This document shows positions 1-8,977 of a stretch of 64,000 nt of DNA, in pieces (the first letter of the stretch is position 1; each line of letters begins with the position of its first letter). Origin of the DNA: Salinibacterium sp. ZJ70 (lineage in GTDB: Bacteria; Actinomycetota; Actinomycetes; Actinomycetales; Microbacteriaceae); the NCBI RefSeq assembly GCF_011751865.2, contig NZ_CP061770.1, forward strand, positions 2,604,001 through 2,668,000, written 5' to 3'. The position numbers and the translations under genes are program-made. The notes under the pieces were generated by a model. The model ran no database searches. It worked only from the letters and a program-made list of their open reading frames with translations, and was not told the DNA's origin.

Positions 1-931
1 CCGCTACTACCTCGACGCGGGAGTGGGCGGACTCGCGGTCGGCGTGCACACCACCCAGTTCGCGATCCGCGCGGCCGGCCTCTACGGCGACGTGCTGAGC
101 CTTGCCGCCGAGACCGCACACGACTGGACCGACCGACCCATCGCGCTCGTCGCAGGCGTCACGGGCGACACCCGCCAGGCCGCCGCCGAGGCCCAGGCCG
201 CCGCGGGTCTCGGCTACACGGCGGCGCTCCTCAACGTCGCTGCGTGGAGAGAGCGCCCCGAAGCCGAGACCCTCGCCCACGTGCGCGAGATCGCCGAGAT
301 CATGCCGATCGTCGGATTCGCGCTGCTGCCCGAAGTGGGCGGCTTCCACCTGAGCCGCGATTTCTGGGCCGAGTTCGCGAGCATCCCGCAGGTCGTCGGC
401 ATCAAGATGGCCCCCTTCAACCGCTACCGGACGATCGACATCGTGCGCGGCGTCGTCGACGCCCGCGCCGAGGAGCGCATCACCCTCTACACGGGCAACG
501 ACGACCACATCGTCGCCGACCTCCTGCAGCCCTTCGCGGTCCCCCGCGACGGCGAGACCGTCACCGTGCGCGTGCGCGGCGGGCTCCTCGGGCACTGGAG
601 CGTCTGGACCAAGCGCGCCGTCGAGCAGTTCGAACGCCTGCGCGCCCTCCCCGACGGCGCCGACATCCCCGCCGATCTGCTCGCGCTCGACACCGCCGTC
701 ACCGACGCGAACGCCGCTGTCTACGACGCACGCAACGACTTCGCCGGATGCATCCCCGGATGCCACGAGGTGCTGCGTCGCCAAGGGCTCTTCGCCGGCA
801 CCTGGTGCCTCGACCCGAACGAGCAGCTCTCGCCCGGCCAGCTCGACCTCATCGACCGCGCGTATCGCGACTACCCCGAACTCAACGACGACGAATTCGT
901 CGCCGCCGGACTCGAGCGCTGGCTCGCCTGA
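1..931 (+). CDS. DHDPS/NanA-family aldolase (5' end cut by window)
   Basis: The reading frame is open from base 2, so the true start lies outside the window; 309 residues are visible. The visible N-terminus (RYYLDAGVGGLAVGVHTTQF) and TIM-barrel spacing are those of the dihydrodipicolinate synthase/N-acetylneuraminate lyase superfamily. The Schiff-base lysine is probably the Lys of VVGIKMAPF (nt 404-406). The usual Tyr-containing segment of true DapA is replaced by GFALLPEVGG, so lysine biosynthesis is unlikely and a catabolic 2-keto-acid or sugar-acid aldolase is inferred. It ends 26 bp before the epimerase gene and leads a co-directional set with the CoA-transferase and rhamnosidase genes. 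The substrate is unknown. Confidence 0.8.
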   Translation, partial: RYYLDAGVGGLAVGVHTTQFAIRAAGLYGDVLSLAAETAHDWTDRPIALVAGVTGDTRQAAAEAQAAAGLGYTAALLNVAAWRERPEAETLAHVREIAEIMPIVGFALLPEVGGFHLSRDFWAEFASIPQVVGIKMAPFNRYRTIDIVRGVVDARAEERITLYTGNDDHIVADLLQPFAVPRDGETVTVRVRGGLLGHWSVWTKRAVEQFERLRALPDGADIPADLLALDTAVTDANAAVYDARNDFAGCIPGCHEVLRRQGLFAGTWCLDPNEQLSPGQLDLIDRAYRDYPELNDDEFVAAGLERWLA

Positions 932-957
932 CCACCCACACGATCGAAACAGGAACC

Positions 958-2010
958 ATGACACACACCGAACTGCTGACCTTCGACAGCCTTCCGGAGC
1001 GCTTCGCGACGGTCGAAGAGCTCGACGAGTTCATGTCGCGCCCCACGGCGGACACCGTGCGCGAGCTCTCCGAGCTCGACGGCGACGTGATCATCCTCGG
1101 CGTCGCGGGAAAGATGGGCATCGGCCTCGCGCGCCTCATCAAGCGCGCAGCGCCCCACAAGCGCGTCGTGGGCGTCGCACGCTTCAGCGAGGAAGGCACC
1201 CGCGAGAAGCTCGAAGAAGCGGGCGTCGAGGCGATCCAGGCGGACCTGCTCAACCGCGACGAGGTCGACGCGCTCCCCAAGCTCCCCAACGTCATCTACA
1301 TGGCGGGCCTCAAGTTCGACTACCGCGGTCGCGAGGACTTCCTCTGGGCCATGAACACCCTCGTGCCGTCGTATGTCGGCGACGCGTTCCGCGACTCGCG
1401 AATCGTGGCGCTCTCGACCATCCACGTCTACCCGTGGAGCGACCCGCGCCGCGGTGGCGTCACCGAGGACATGCCGCCTCTCGCGCGCACCGGCGAGTAC
1501 GCCAACTCGGTCGTCGGACGCGAGCGCACCTTCCAGTACTTCTCGCGCATCCACGGCAACCCGGGTCGCATCGTGCGCTTCGTGTACGCGATCGACATGC
1601 GCTACGGCGTGCTCCAGGAGATCGCCTCGTGGGTGAAGAACGGCACGCCGATCCCGCTCGCCACCGGCAACGTCAACGTGCAGTGGCAGGGCGACTCGAT
1701 CAACCACTTCGCCCGTCTGCTCACACGCGTCGAGACCCCCGCGTCCCCGATCAACATCGGCGGACCCGAGAACGTCTCGGTGCGCCGCGTCGCCGAGTCG
1801 TTCGGGGCGCGCTTCGGCGTAGAGCCGGTGTTCGTCGGCGAGGAGACCGACCTGGCGCTCTACGTGAACTGCGACCGTGCGGCTGCCGAGCTCGGCAACC
1901 CCGTGGTGCCGCTCGAGCGGATGATCGACTGGGTCGCGGACTGGGTGGACCGCGACATGCCGCTCTACGGCAAGCCCAGCAAGTTCCAGGTGCGGGACGG
2001 GATCTTCTGA
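958..2010 (+). CDS. NAD-dependent epimerase/dehydratase-like SDR
   Basis: A 350-residue extended short-chain dehydrogenase. The Rossmann glycine motif GVAGKMGIG lies near residues 44-52, followed by an acidic/hydrophobic strand and STIHVYPW near residue 160. In the active-site region the usual YxxxK reads YANSV (Tyr181, Val185), so the catalytic Lys is absent or displaced; this is odd for an active epimerase. The start ATG at 958 follows a GGAA sequence. The stop overlaps the ATG of the CoA-transferase gene by one base (TGATG), indicating translational coupling. It probably acts on the sugar or acid handled by the neighbouring aldolase; the exact reaction is unknown. Confidence 0.75.
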   Translation: MTHTELLTFDSLPERFATVEELDEFMSRPTADTVRELSELDGDVIILGVAGKMGIGLARLIKRAAPHKRVVGVARFSEEGTREKLEEAGVEAIQADLLNRDEVDALPKLPNVIYMAGLKFDYRGREDFLWAMNTLVPSYVGDAFRDSRIVALSTIHVYPWSDPRRGGVTEDMPPLARTGEYANSVVGRERTFQYFSRIHGNPGRIVRFVYAIDMRYGVLQEIASWVKNGTPIPLATGNVNVQWQGDSINHFARLLTRVETPASPINIGGPENVSVRRVAESFGARFGVEPVFVGEETDLALYVNCDRAAAELGNPVVPLERMIDWVADWVDRDMPLYGKPSKFQVRDGIF

Positions 2011-3188
2011 TGGCGGGCATGCTCAGCGGCATCACGGTGGTCAGCTTCACGCACTTCCTGCAGGGGCCCTCGGCGAGCCAGCTGCTCGCCGACCTCGGCG
2101 CGGATGTCATCAAGGTCGAGCCTCAGGGCGGTGCGTTCGAGCGCAGCTGGACGGGACCCGACAAGTTCGTGGAGGGCGTCTCGCCGTTCTTCTCGCTCGG
2201 CAACCGGAACGTGCGCAGCATCGTCGTCGACCTCAAGAACCCCGGCGGGCTCAGCGTCGTGCGCGATCTGCTGCGCACCGCCGACGTGCTCATCGAGAGC
2301 TTCCGACCGGGCACGATGGACAAACTCGGCCTCGGCTACGAGAGCCTCTCGGCGGTCAACCCTCGGCTCGTCTACGCGTCGCTCTCGGGCTACGGCACCG
2401 ACGGTCCGTACCGCGACCGCCCGGGCCAGGATGTGCTCATCCAGGCGCTCTCCGGTCTCGCGATGGCGACGGGACGCGGCGGTTCAGCTCCCACGCCCGT
2501 CGGCGCGTGCGTCGTCGACCAGCACGCCGCCGTGCTCGGCGCGTTCGGCATCCTCGCGGCCCTGCACGGCCGCGAGCGCACAGGCCACGGCACGATCGTC
2601 GAGTCGAACCTGCTCAATGCCGCGCTCGACCTGCAGATCGAGCCGCTCACGTACGCCCTCAACGGATTCGACCACGAGCGCTCGCCGAGCGGAGTGTCGT
2701 CGCCCTTCTACACGGCGCCGTACGGCGTCTTCGAGACCTCCGACGGCTACCTGTGCATCTCGCTCACGAGCCTCGAGGCGCTCGAGCGCGTCTTCGACGA
2801 CGCGTGGTTCGCAGGCGTCGACGCGAGCAGCAAGTACGAGGTGCGCGACGACGTGAACGCGAAGGTCGCCGAGCACATGCGCACCCGCACGACCGCCGAA
2901 TGGGAGGAGCACTTCGCCGCCCACCGGATGTGGTTCGCCCCGGTCAACGGCTACGACGACGTCATGACAGACCCGCAGGTGCTGCACAACGACAGCTTCG
3001 ACGCCTACGAGCACCCCGCAGCGGGCACCATCCGCACGCTCAAACACCCCGTGATGTACGGCGGCGAGCGCCCCGGCATCCGCACGGCACCGCCGGAGCT
3101 CGGGCAGTCGACGCGGGAGGTGCTCACCTCGCTCGGCTACGACGCCGCCGAGGCCGACGCGCTGTTCGCTTCGGGGGCCGTGGGCTGA
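2010..3188 (+). CDS. CaiB/BaiF-family (class III) CoA-transferase
   Basis: A 392-residue class III CoA-transferase that should move CoA between carboxylic acids. The N-terminal GADVIKVEPQGG, IESFRPGTMDKLGLGYE and LVYASLSGYGTDGPY are typical of the CaiB/BaiF/formyl-CoA transferase family. The probable nucleophile Asp is in RPGQDVLIQ (about residue 141). The start overlaps the upstream stop by one base, and its own stop overlaps the next ATG by one base. A CoA-transferase next to an enoyl-CoA hydratase but inside a glycosidase locus suggests that the acid or aglycone part of a glycoside is activated to a thioester. The substrate cannot be read from sequence. Confidence 0.88.
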   Translation: MAGMLSGITVVSFTHFLQGPSASQLLADLGADVIKVEPQGGAFERSWTGPDKFVEGVSPFFSLGNRNVRSIVVDLKNPGGLSVVRDLLRTADVLIESFRPGTMDKLGLGYESLSAVNPRLVYASLSGYGTDGPYRDRPGQDVLIQALSGLAMATGRGGSAPTPVGACVVDQHAAVLGAFGILAALHGRERTGHGTIVESNLLNAALDLQIEPLTYALNGFDHERSPSGVSSPFYTAPYGVFETSDGYLCISLTSLEALERVFDDAWFAGVDASSKYEVRDDVNAKVAEHMRTRTTAEWEEHFAAHRMWFAPVNGYDDVMTDPQVLHNDSFDAYEHPAAGTIRTLKHPVMYGGERPGIRTAPPELGQSTREVLTSLGYDAAEADALFASGAVG

Positions 3189-3973
3189 TGAGCACCGACG
3201 AGCTCATCGTCACGCGCCGCGGGCACCTGCTCTCGATCGAGCTCAACCGGCCGTCCGCCCGCAATGCGGTCTCACCGGCGATGCTCGATGCGCTCGTGGC
3301 GGCGATCGAGGATGCGCGCGCGACCCGAACCGACGTCGTGACGATCAGCGGAGCGGGAGGATTCTTCTGCGCCGGTGCCGACATCCGCTCCTACACCGAT
3401 CCGCACGGCCGACTCGACGAACTCGAGGCGTTCACGCGCGCGGCCCGCGACCTGTGCCGCGCCATCGAGACCCTCGATGCGGTCACGGTCGCAGCCGTCG
3501 ACGGACCATGCCTGGGCGGTGGGTTCGAGATCGCGCTCGCCTGCGACCTCATCATCGCCGCCGAGACGGCGCGCTTCGGTCTGCCCGAGACGCGCCTCGG
3601 ACTCGTCCCCGGATGGGGCGGCACGCAGCGCCTCACCGAGGCCGTCGGACCGCGGCGGGCGCGCGAGCTCGTGCTGACGGCATCCGTCGTGAGCGCCGAG
3701 ACGGCTGCCGCTTGGGGCATCGTGACACGCGTCGTGATCTCCGATGAGCTGCGTCCGACGCTCGAGGCGACCGCTGACGATCTGCTGACGCGAGCCCCGC
3801 TCGCCCTCGCAGGAGCGAAGCGGGCGATCGCCGCCGCCGTCGCCGACACGTGGCCCACCGTGGGAGCCGAGCGGGAGACCGCCGAGCTCATGGCGCTCTT
3901 CGCCTCGCACGACGGCGCCGAAGGCATCAGCGCATTCGTCGAGAAGCGCCCCGCCCAGTTCACCGGAGCCTGA
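3188..3973 (+). CDS. enoyl-CoA hydratase/isomerase (crotonase family)
   Basis: A 261-residue crotonase-fold protein. The oxyanion-hole and active-site segments are clear: GAGGFFCAGADIRSY near residue 60, AAVDGPCLGGGFEIALACD near residue 105 and GLPETRLGLVPGWGGTQRL near residue 135. Both acidic residues of classical hydratases (Glu in GGGFE and in PET) are present, so hydration/dehydration of a 2-enoyl-CoA is plausible. It is translationally coupled to the CoA-transferase through TGATG, and the FAD oxidoreductase gene begins 8 bp downstream. Together these imply a CoA-thioester step. No thiolase or acyl-CoA dehydrogenase is in this operon, so it is not a complete beta-oxidation set. Confidence 0.9.
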   Translation: MSTDELIVTRRGHLLSIELNRPSARNAVSPAMLDALVAAIEDARATRTDVVTISGAGGFFCAGADIRSYTDPHGRLDELEAFTRAARDLCRAIETLDAVTVAAVDGPCLGGGFEIALACDLIIAAETARFGLPETRLGLVPGWGGTQRLTEAVGPRRARELVLTASVVSAETAAAWGIVTRVVISDELRPTLEATADDLLTRAPLALAGAKRAIAAAVADTWPTVGAERETAELMALFASHDGAEGISAFVEKRPAQFTGA

Positions 3974-3981
3974 GGAGCCTC

Positions 3982-5364
3982 ATGACCCTGCCCGCACACA
4001 CCTCTCCGCATCTCGATACCTGGCGGCTCGACGCGACCGTCGGCCTCGACCACGGCCTGCCCGTGCTCGCCGACGTCGACGTGCTCGTCGTCGGGCTCGG
4101 CGCCGCTGGCGTCGCGGCCGCGACCGTCGCCGCCGAGGAGGGACGCAGCGTCCTCGCCGTCGAGCGCTACGGCTTCGCGGGAGGCGCAGCCGTCGCGGGC
4201 ATGTCGGGAACCATCTGCGGGCTGTATCTCGCATCCGAGGAGCCCGCGGACGGCCCCACCCAGGTCGTCGCCGGGTTCACCGAGCGGTTCCGGGCCGCAC
4301 TCGAGTCGCGCGGCGGGCTCACCGAGCCGCAGCTGTACGGGAAGACCTGGACGGTTGCGCATGATCCGCTCATGTGGCGAGAGACCGCGGATGCGCTGCT
4401 CACCTCCTCGGGTGCGCGGGTGCTGTTCCACACCGTGGTCGTCGCGGCCATCATGGAGGGCGACGCCGTGCGGGGTGCGGTCCTCGAATCGAACGCGGGC
4501 CGCGTCGCCGTGCACGCCCGTCGCACGATCGACGCGTCGGGTGATGCGGCGGTGGTTGCGCGCGCGGGGGGCGACTACTTCTTCGGCGACGGTGGCCGCA
4601 TCCAGAACCCCACGATGTTCTTCCGGCTGGGCGGCGTCGACACCGACGCCTTCTGGAGCGCCTACGGTGACGACACGATCTGTCCGCCGTGGGTGACCGA
4701 GGCGATCCGCGCTGCGCGCGCCGACGGGGCCGACCTTCCTCGCGAGAAGGTGTGGATCTTCCGCACGACGCGCCCCGGCGAGCTGCTCGTCAACGCCACG
4801 CGGCTGGCGGGTGCCGATGGGCGCGTGCTCAACGTCATCGATCCTGAGGACTTCACGTTCGCCGAGATCAGCGGTCGTCATCAGGTGCGCGCCTACGAGA
4901 CCTTCCTGCGCCGTTCGCTTCCCGGATGCGCGGACGCGTTCGTCGTCGACACAGGGGTCGAGGTCGGCATCCGGCAGACTCGCAGCATCGTGGCGGAGGT
5001 TCCCCTCACCAACGACGACGTCGTCTCGTGCCGCAAGCGCGAGGATGCGATCGTGCGCTCCCCGTGGCCCATCGAGCTGCACGACGGCGAGCGCCCGAAG
5101 CTGCACTGGCTCATCGACGACTGGTACGAGGTGCCGTACGGCAGTCTCATCCCGACGCGCCTCGACGATGTGATCGTCGCGGGCCGATGCCTGGGGGCCG
5201 AGCATGAGGCTCTCGCCTCCGCGCGCGTCACGGCGCAGTGCTTCGAGTACGGCCACGCGGCCGCTCGCGCAGCACTGCTGTCGCTCGAGACGGAGACGCC
5301 CCTCCGCGACATCGATGTCGCCGAGGTGCAGCGGGCGATGCGGCGCGCCGGAAGCAGCCTCTGA
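3982..5364 (+). CDS. FAD-dependent oxidoreductase (FAD_oxidored family)
   Basis: A 460-residue flavoprotein. The dinucleotide-binding motif VLVVGLGAAGVAAATVAAEE is near residue 35, with a VERYGFAGGAA continuation typical of the FAD-dependent oxidoreductases found in polysaccharide and glycoside loci. RTIDASGDAAVVARAGG marks the second nucleotide-binding part, and the C-terminal GRCLGAEHEALASARV resembles the FAD-closing segment. No membrane segment is seen. It starts after GAGGAG, 8 bp past the hydratase stop, and ends 7 bp before the rhamnosidase ATG. It probably oxidises a sugar or aglycone hydroxyl; electron acceptor and substrate are unknown. Confidence 0.78.
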   Translation: MTLPAHTSPHLDTWRLDATVGLDHGLPVLADVDVLVVGLGAAGVAAATVAAEEGRSVLAVERYGFAGGAAVAGMSGTICGLYLASEEPADGPTQVVAGFTERFRAALESRGGLTEPQLYGKTWTVAHDPLMWRETADALLTSSGARVLFHTVVVAAIMEGDAVRGAVLESNAGRVAVHARRTIDASGDAAVVARAGGDYFFGDGGRIQNPTMFFRLGGVDTDAFWSAYGDDTICPPWVTEAIRAARADGADLPREKVWIFRTTRPGELLVNATRLAGADGRVLNVIDPEDFTFAEISGRHQVRAYETFLRRSLPGCADAFVVDTGVEVGIRQTRSIVAEVPLTNDDVVSCRKREDAIVRSPWPIELHDGERPKLHWLIDDWYEVPYGSLIPTRLDDVIVAGRCLGAEHEALASARVTAQCFEYGHAAARAALLSLETETPLRDIDVAEVQRAMRRAGSSL

Positions 5365-5371
5365 CCACCCG

Positions 5372-7765
5372 ATGACATCCCCAGATGCGGCGACCGCCGC
5401 CGAGCTCGACGCGCAGCTGCGGCGTGCGTCGTGGGTGGGCATGGATCCGCATGCGGTGCCCGAGTTCTTCCCGCCCATATTCGACGACCGTCCGGGGATC
5501 GCCCGCGATCTGCCGCCGGGTCGGCTGCTGCGCACCACGTTCGCGCTCGACGTGGTGCCCGACGAGGCCTGGCTCGCCGCGACCGCGCGCGGCGTCTACC
5601 GCGCGTTCCTCAACGGCGTGCGCGTCGGCGACGACGAGCTCGCACCCGGGTGGACCGACTACCGACACCGCGTCCATGTGCAGCACCATGAGGTCGCGGC
5701 ACTCCTGCGGCCGGGGGTGAACGTATGGGCTGTCGAGCTCGCCGACGGATGGTGGAGCGGCTACCTGGGCATGGATCGCCGCCACCAGGCGGGAGTCTAT
5801 GGCGACACCCCGTCGTTCCGCGGAGCGCTCGTCTGCCGCGCCGCCGAGCGCACGCAGACGGTGCTCACGGGCGAGGGGTGGCTCATCGGCACCGGTCACA
5901 TCCGCTACGCAGACCTGCTCATGGGCCAGATGACCGACCTCAGCGCCGAGCCTCTCGGCTGGTCGACGGCGCCCGACGTCTCGCACCTCGCGGAGTTCGC
6001 GCCCGCGTGGTGCGACGAGGCACTCGGGGTGCGGCTCGATCCTCAGCGTGGCCCGAGCATCCGGGCCACCGGGTCACTCCCGCCCGTGCGCATCGATGCG
6101 CTGCCCGGCGGCCGTCACCTCGTCGACTTCGGCCAGAACCTCGTGGGCCGCGTGCGCCTGCAGCTGCGCAGCGTGCCGCCGGGAACGCGCATCCACATCC
6201 GGCACGGCGAGGCGCTCTCGGACGGTGAGCTGTACACCGAGAACCTGCGCACCGCGCGCGCACACGACATCATCGTCGCCGATGGCGCGGACCGTGATGT
6301 CGAGCCTGCCTTCACGTTCCACGGCTTCCGCTACGCCGAGCTGCGGGGACACCCGGGCCCCCTCGAACCCGACGACATCCGCGCGATCGTCATCGGCTCG
6401 GATGTGCACCGGGTGGGGTCGTTCGCGTGCTCGGATCCGCGGCTCGAGCAGCTCGAGCGCAACATCGCCTGGACGATCCGCGGCAATCTCGTCTCAGTGC
6501 CCACCGACTGCCCGCAGCGTGACGAGCGCCTCGGCTGGATGGGCGACGCGCAGCTCATCATGCGCACCGCGAACGCCCAGTTCGACGTGGCGGAGTTCAT
6601 CGGCAAATGGCTCGTCGACATCCGCGACGGGCAGTCAGAGGACGGCGCGTATCCGGATGTCGCCCCGCGGATCGTGGTCGACGTCGACGGCTCCCCCGGG
6701 TGGGCGGACGCGGGCGTCCTCGTTCCCTGGACGACGGCGCTCTACACGGGACGCATCGATCTGCTGGAGGAGCACCGCGAGTCGATGGAGCGCTTCATGA
6801 GCTCCCTCGAACGCGACAACCCCTCCGGCATCCGCGAGCACGCACTGCAGCGCAACTACGGAGACTGGGTGTCGCTCGGCCCGCCGACCCCGAAGACGCT
6901 CGTCGCGACCGCCTACAGTGCCCGCTGCGCGGACGCCCTCGCGGCGAGCGCCCGCCTCACAGGAGAGGACCCCGCTCGATGGGAGGCCCTCGCCGATCGC
7001 ATCCGCACCGCCTTCCGGGGTCGCTTCGTGGGCGACGACGGGCTCCTCCATGACGAGACGCAGACCGCCTACGCGCTCGCGATCATGTGCGGGCTGCTGA
7101 GCGAGGGCGATCTCGGTCGCGCGGGAGCCCGCCTCGCGTCTCTCATCGACGCAGCCGGCGGTGCACTCGACACGGGCATCCACGGCCTGCGCCACCTGCT
7201 CCCGGCGCTCACCGTGAGCGGACAGCTCGACTGCGCCTACCGGGTGCTGCTGCGTGAGGGACATCCCGGCTGGCTCGCCCAGCTCGCGGCCGGGGCGACG
7301 ACCGTGTGGGAGCGGTGGGACGGCTGGACACCTGAACAGGGATTCCAGACACCCGCCATGAACTCGTTCAACCACTACGCCTTCGGCTCGGTCGGCGAGT
7401 GGATGTACGAGTGGATGGGCGGGCTGCGCCCCGACCCCGCCTCGCCCGGGTTCGCGCACGCGGTCATCCGCCCGCACCCCGGCGGCGGCGTCACGCACTG
7501 CCGCGTCGAGCGCACCCTCCCGGCGGGGATGCTCGCGGTCGAGTGGCGGATCCGCGACGGCGTGCTGCGTCTGGAGGTGGAGGTGCCTCCCGGCCACACT
7601 GCGCGCGTGCACGTGCCGGTCGTGCACACCCGCGCGACCGCAGGCGAGGCCGAGCGCCACAGCTGGGACACCTACGACGTGCAGCACGGACGACACCGAT
7701 TCGAATCGCCGTTCGACGGCGATTGGGCACCCGCGGCGCGCGTCGACTGGCGGGGCGAGGCGTGA
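5372..7765 (+). CDS. alpha-L-rhamnosidase (GH78)
   Basis: A 797-residue glycoside hydrolase of family GH78. The signature CPQRDERLGWMGD begins near residue 380 and carries the conserved acidic residues around the general acid. The N-terminal half has beta-sandwich modules (WVELADGWWSGYLG, VDFGQNLVGRVRL) of bacterial rhamnosidases. The C-terminal (alpha/alpha)6 barrel includes TVWERWDGWTPEQGF and NSFNHYAFGSVGEWMYEWMGG. No signal peptide is visible, so it should act in the cytoplasm on an imported rhamnoside. The start ATG at 5372 lies 7 bp after the FAD oxidoreductase stop. It is the last enzyme gene before the LacI regulator. Confidence 0.92.
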   Translation: MTSPDAATAAELDAQLRRASWVGMDPHAVPEFFPPIFDDRPGIARDLPPGRLLRTTFALDVVPDEAWLAATARGVYRAFLNGVRVGDDELAPGWTDYRHRVHVQHHEVAALLRPGVNVWAVELADGWWSGYLGMDRRHQAGVYGDTPSFRGALVCRAAERTQTVLTGEGWLIGTGHIRYADLLMGQMTDLSAEPLGWSTAPDVSHLAEFAPAWCDEALGVRLDPQRGPSIRATGSLPPVRIDALPGGRHLVDFGQNLVGRVRLQLRSVPPGTRIHIRHGEALSDGELYTENLRTARAHDIIVADGADRDVEPAFTFHGFRYAELRGHPGPLEPDDIRAIVIGSDVHRVGSFACSDPRLEQLERNIAWTIRGNLVSVPTDCPQRDERLGWMGDAQLIMRTANAQFDVAEFIGKWLVDIRDGQSEDGAYPDVAPRIVVDVDGSPGWADAGVLVPWTTALYTGRIDLLEEHRESMERFMSSLERDNPSGIREHALQRNYGDWVSLGPPTPKTLVATAYSARCADALAASARLTGEDPARWEALADRIRTAFRGRFVGDDGLLHDETQTAYALAIMCGLLSEGDLGRAGARLASLIDAAGGALDTGIHGLRHLLPALTVSGQLDCAYRVLLREGHPGWLAQLAAGATTVWERWDGWTPEQGFQTPAMNSFNHYAFGSVGEWMYEWMGGLRPDPASPGFAHAVIRPHPGGGVTHCRVERTLPAGMLAVEWRIRDGVLRLEVEVPPGHTARVHVPVVHTRATAGEAERHSWDTYDVQHGRHRFESPFDGDWAPAARVDWRGEA

Positions 7766-7880
7766 GCACCGCGATCCGTCCCTTGGACACGGACCGCGAT
7801 AGGGCAGAATGTTCGGATGCGCGAACACCGATGTGCGCGCAGTCGTCAACGGCGATCCGAACGGGAGGGGCCTCGACATC

Positions 7881-8888
7881 ATGGTGAGGCTCAAGGACGT
7901 CGCCGAACGAGCGGGAGTGTCGGTCTCCGTCGCATCACGTGCCCTCACCGATGACTCGCAGGCCCGCATCAGCCCCGAGACCCGCGCACGCATCGTCGCC
8001 GCGGCATCTGAGCTCGGCTACCAGCCCGACCATCGTGCGCGCGCCCTGCGCCTCTCGCGCTCCGGCGCGATCGCGCTCATCGTGCCCGAGGTCAACAACG
8101 CCATCTTCGGCGGACTCCACGCGGGCATCCAGGACGCCTGCCAGTCACGGAAGACGGCCGTGCTGCTCGGTCAGCTGAACGCCTCCGACCTCGGCCGGGA
8201 CGCTCTCTCGAAGCTCATCGGCAACGGCCGCGTCGACGGCGTCGTGCTGCAGCGTGCCGAGAACTACGACGATGCATCGCTCGCGGCGGCGATCGACATC
8301 TCGGTGCCCGTCGTACTCTTCAACTCTCGGCTGCCCGGACGTGCCGGTTCGCTCGTGCTCGACGACCCCGCCTCGGTGCGCATCGCCGTCGAGCATCTGC
8401 GCGCGCTCGGCCACACCGACATCGGCTTCATCGCGGGTGCCGCCCACCACGACGCCGCCGCCCGGCGACTCGAAGCCTTCCGCACCTACACCGACAACGC
8501 CTCCGCGCACCCCGAGTGGATCCAGGAGGGAGGCTGGGAGGCCCCGGCCGGCCAGACCGCGATGGAGCGCATCCTGCAGCTCGACCACCGACCCACCGCA
8601 GTCGTCGTCGCGAGCCTCAACGCCGCCGTCGGCGCTCTGCATGCGGCGGCCGACGTCGGCGTGCGCATCCCCGACGACCTGTCGATCGTCGCGATCCACG
8701 ACGCCTGGATCGCGTCCTACACGGTTCCCGCTCTCACCACCGTGCGCATGCCGATGGTCGAGGCGGGCACGCTCGCCGCCGACATGCTGCTCGACCACCT
8801 CGACGGCGGTGCGCTCGAGGACCGGGTGCTCGCCGATCCGGCGCCCGAGCTGATCGTGCGGGCCTCGACGGCCGCTCCATCCGCCTGA
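7881..8888 (+). CDS. LacI-family transcriptional regulator
   Basis: A 335-residue LacI/GalR repressor. The helix-turn-helix MVRLKDVAERAGVSVSVASR forms residues 1-20 and is followed by the hinge-helix region (LGYQPDHRARALRLSRSG) and a periplasmic-binding-protein-like effector domain (VEHLRALGHTDIGFIAG, LSIVAIHDAWIASYTVPALTTVRMP). The ATG at 7881 follows GGGAGGGG and places the HTH at the N-terminus; an in-frame start at 7809 would add 24 unlikely residues. A weak promoter-like pair (TTGGAC at 7783, AGAATG at 7806, 17-bp spacer) lies upstream. It probably senses a rhamnose- or glycoside-derived ligand and controls both arms of this locus. It converges with the PmoA-like gene. Confidence 0.92.
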   Translation: MVRLKDVAERAGVSVSVASRALTDDSQARISPETRARIVAAASELGYQPDHRARALRLSRSGAIALIVPEVNNAIFGGLHAGIQDACQSRKTAVLLGQLNASDLGRDALSKLIGNGRVDGVVLQRAENYDDASLAAAIDISVPVVLFNSRLPGRAGSLVLDDPASVRIAVEHLRALGHTDIGFIAGAAHHDAAARRLEAFRTYTDNASAHPEWIQEGGWEAPAGQTAMERILQLDHRPTAVVVASLNAAVGALHAAADVGVRIPDDLSIVAIHDAWIASYTVPALTTVRMPMVEAGTLAADMLLDHLDGGALEDRVLADPAPELIVRASTAAPSA

Positions 8889-8977
8889 CCTGCGGATCGA
8901 TCCGCCCTGAAACGGCATACGCCGACGGCGCCCACCCCGATGAGGGATGAGCGCCGCCAGAGCGTCGACCCGCGCGG

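Noticed and set aside
1..931. dapA of lysine biosynthesis
   Set aside because: The tyrosine-containing segment of DapA is absent and the neighbours are catabolic.
3391..5538. Long antisense reading frames (for example 715 codons on the - strand)
   Set aside because: They lie opposite well-supported genes, have skewed Arg/Asp/Gly composition and no family motifs; they are by-products of GC-rich codons.
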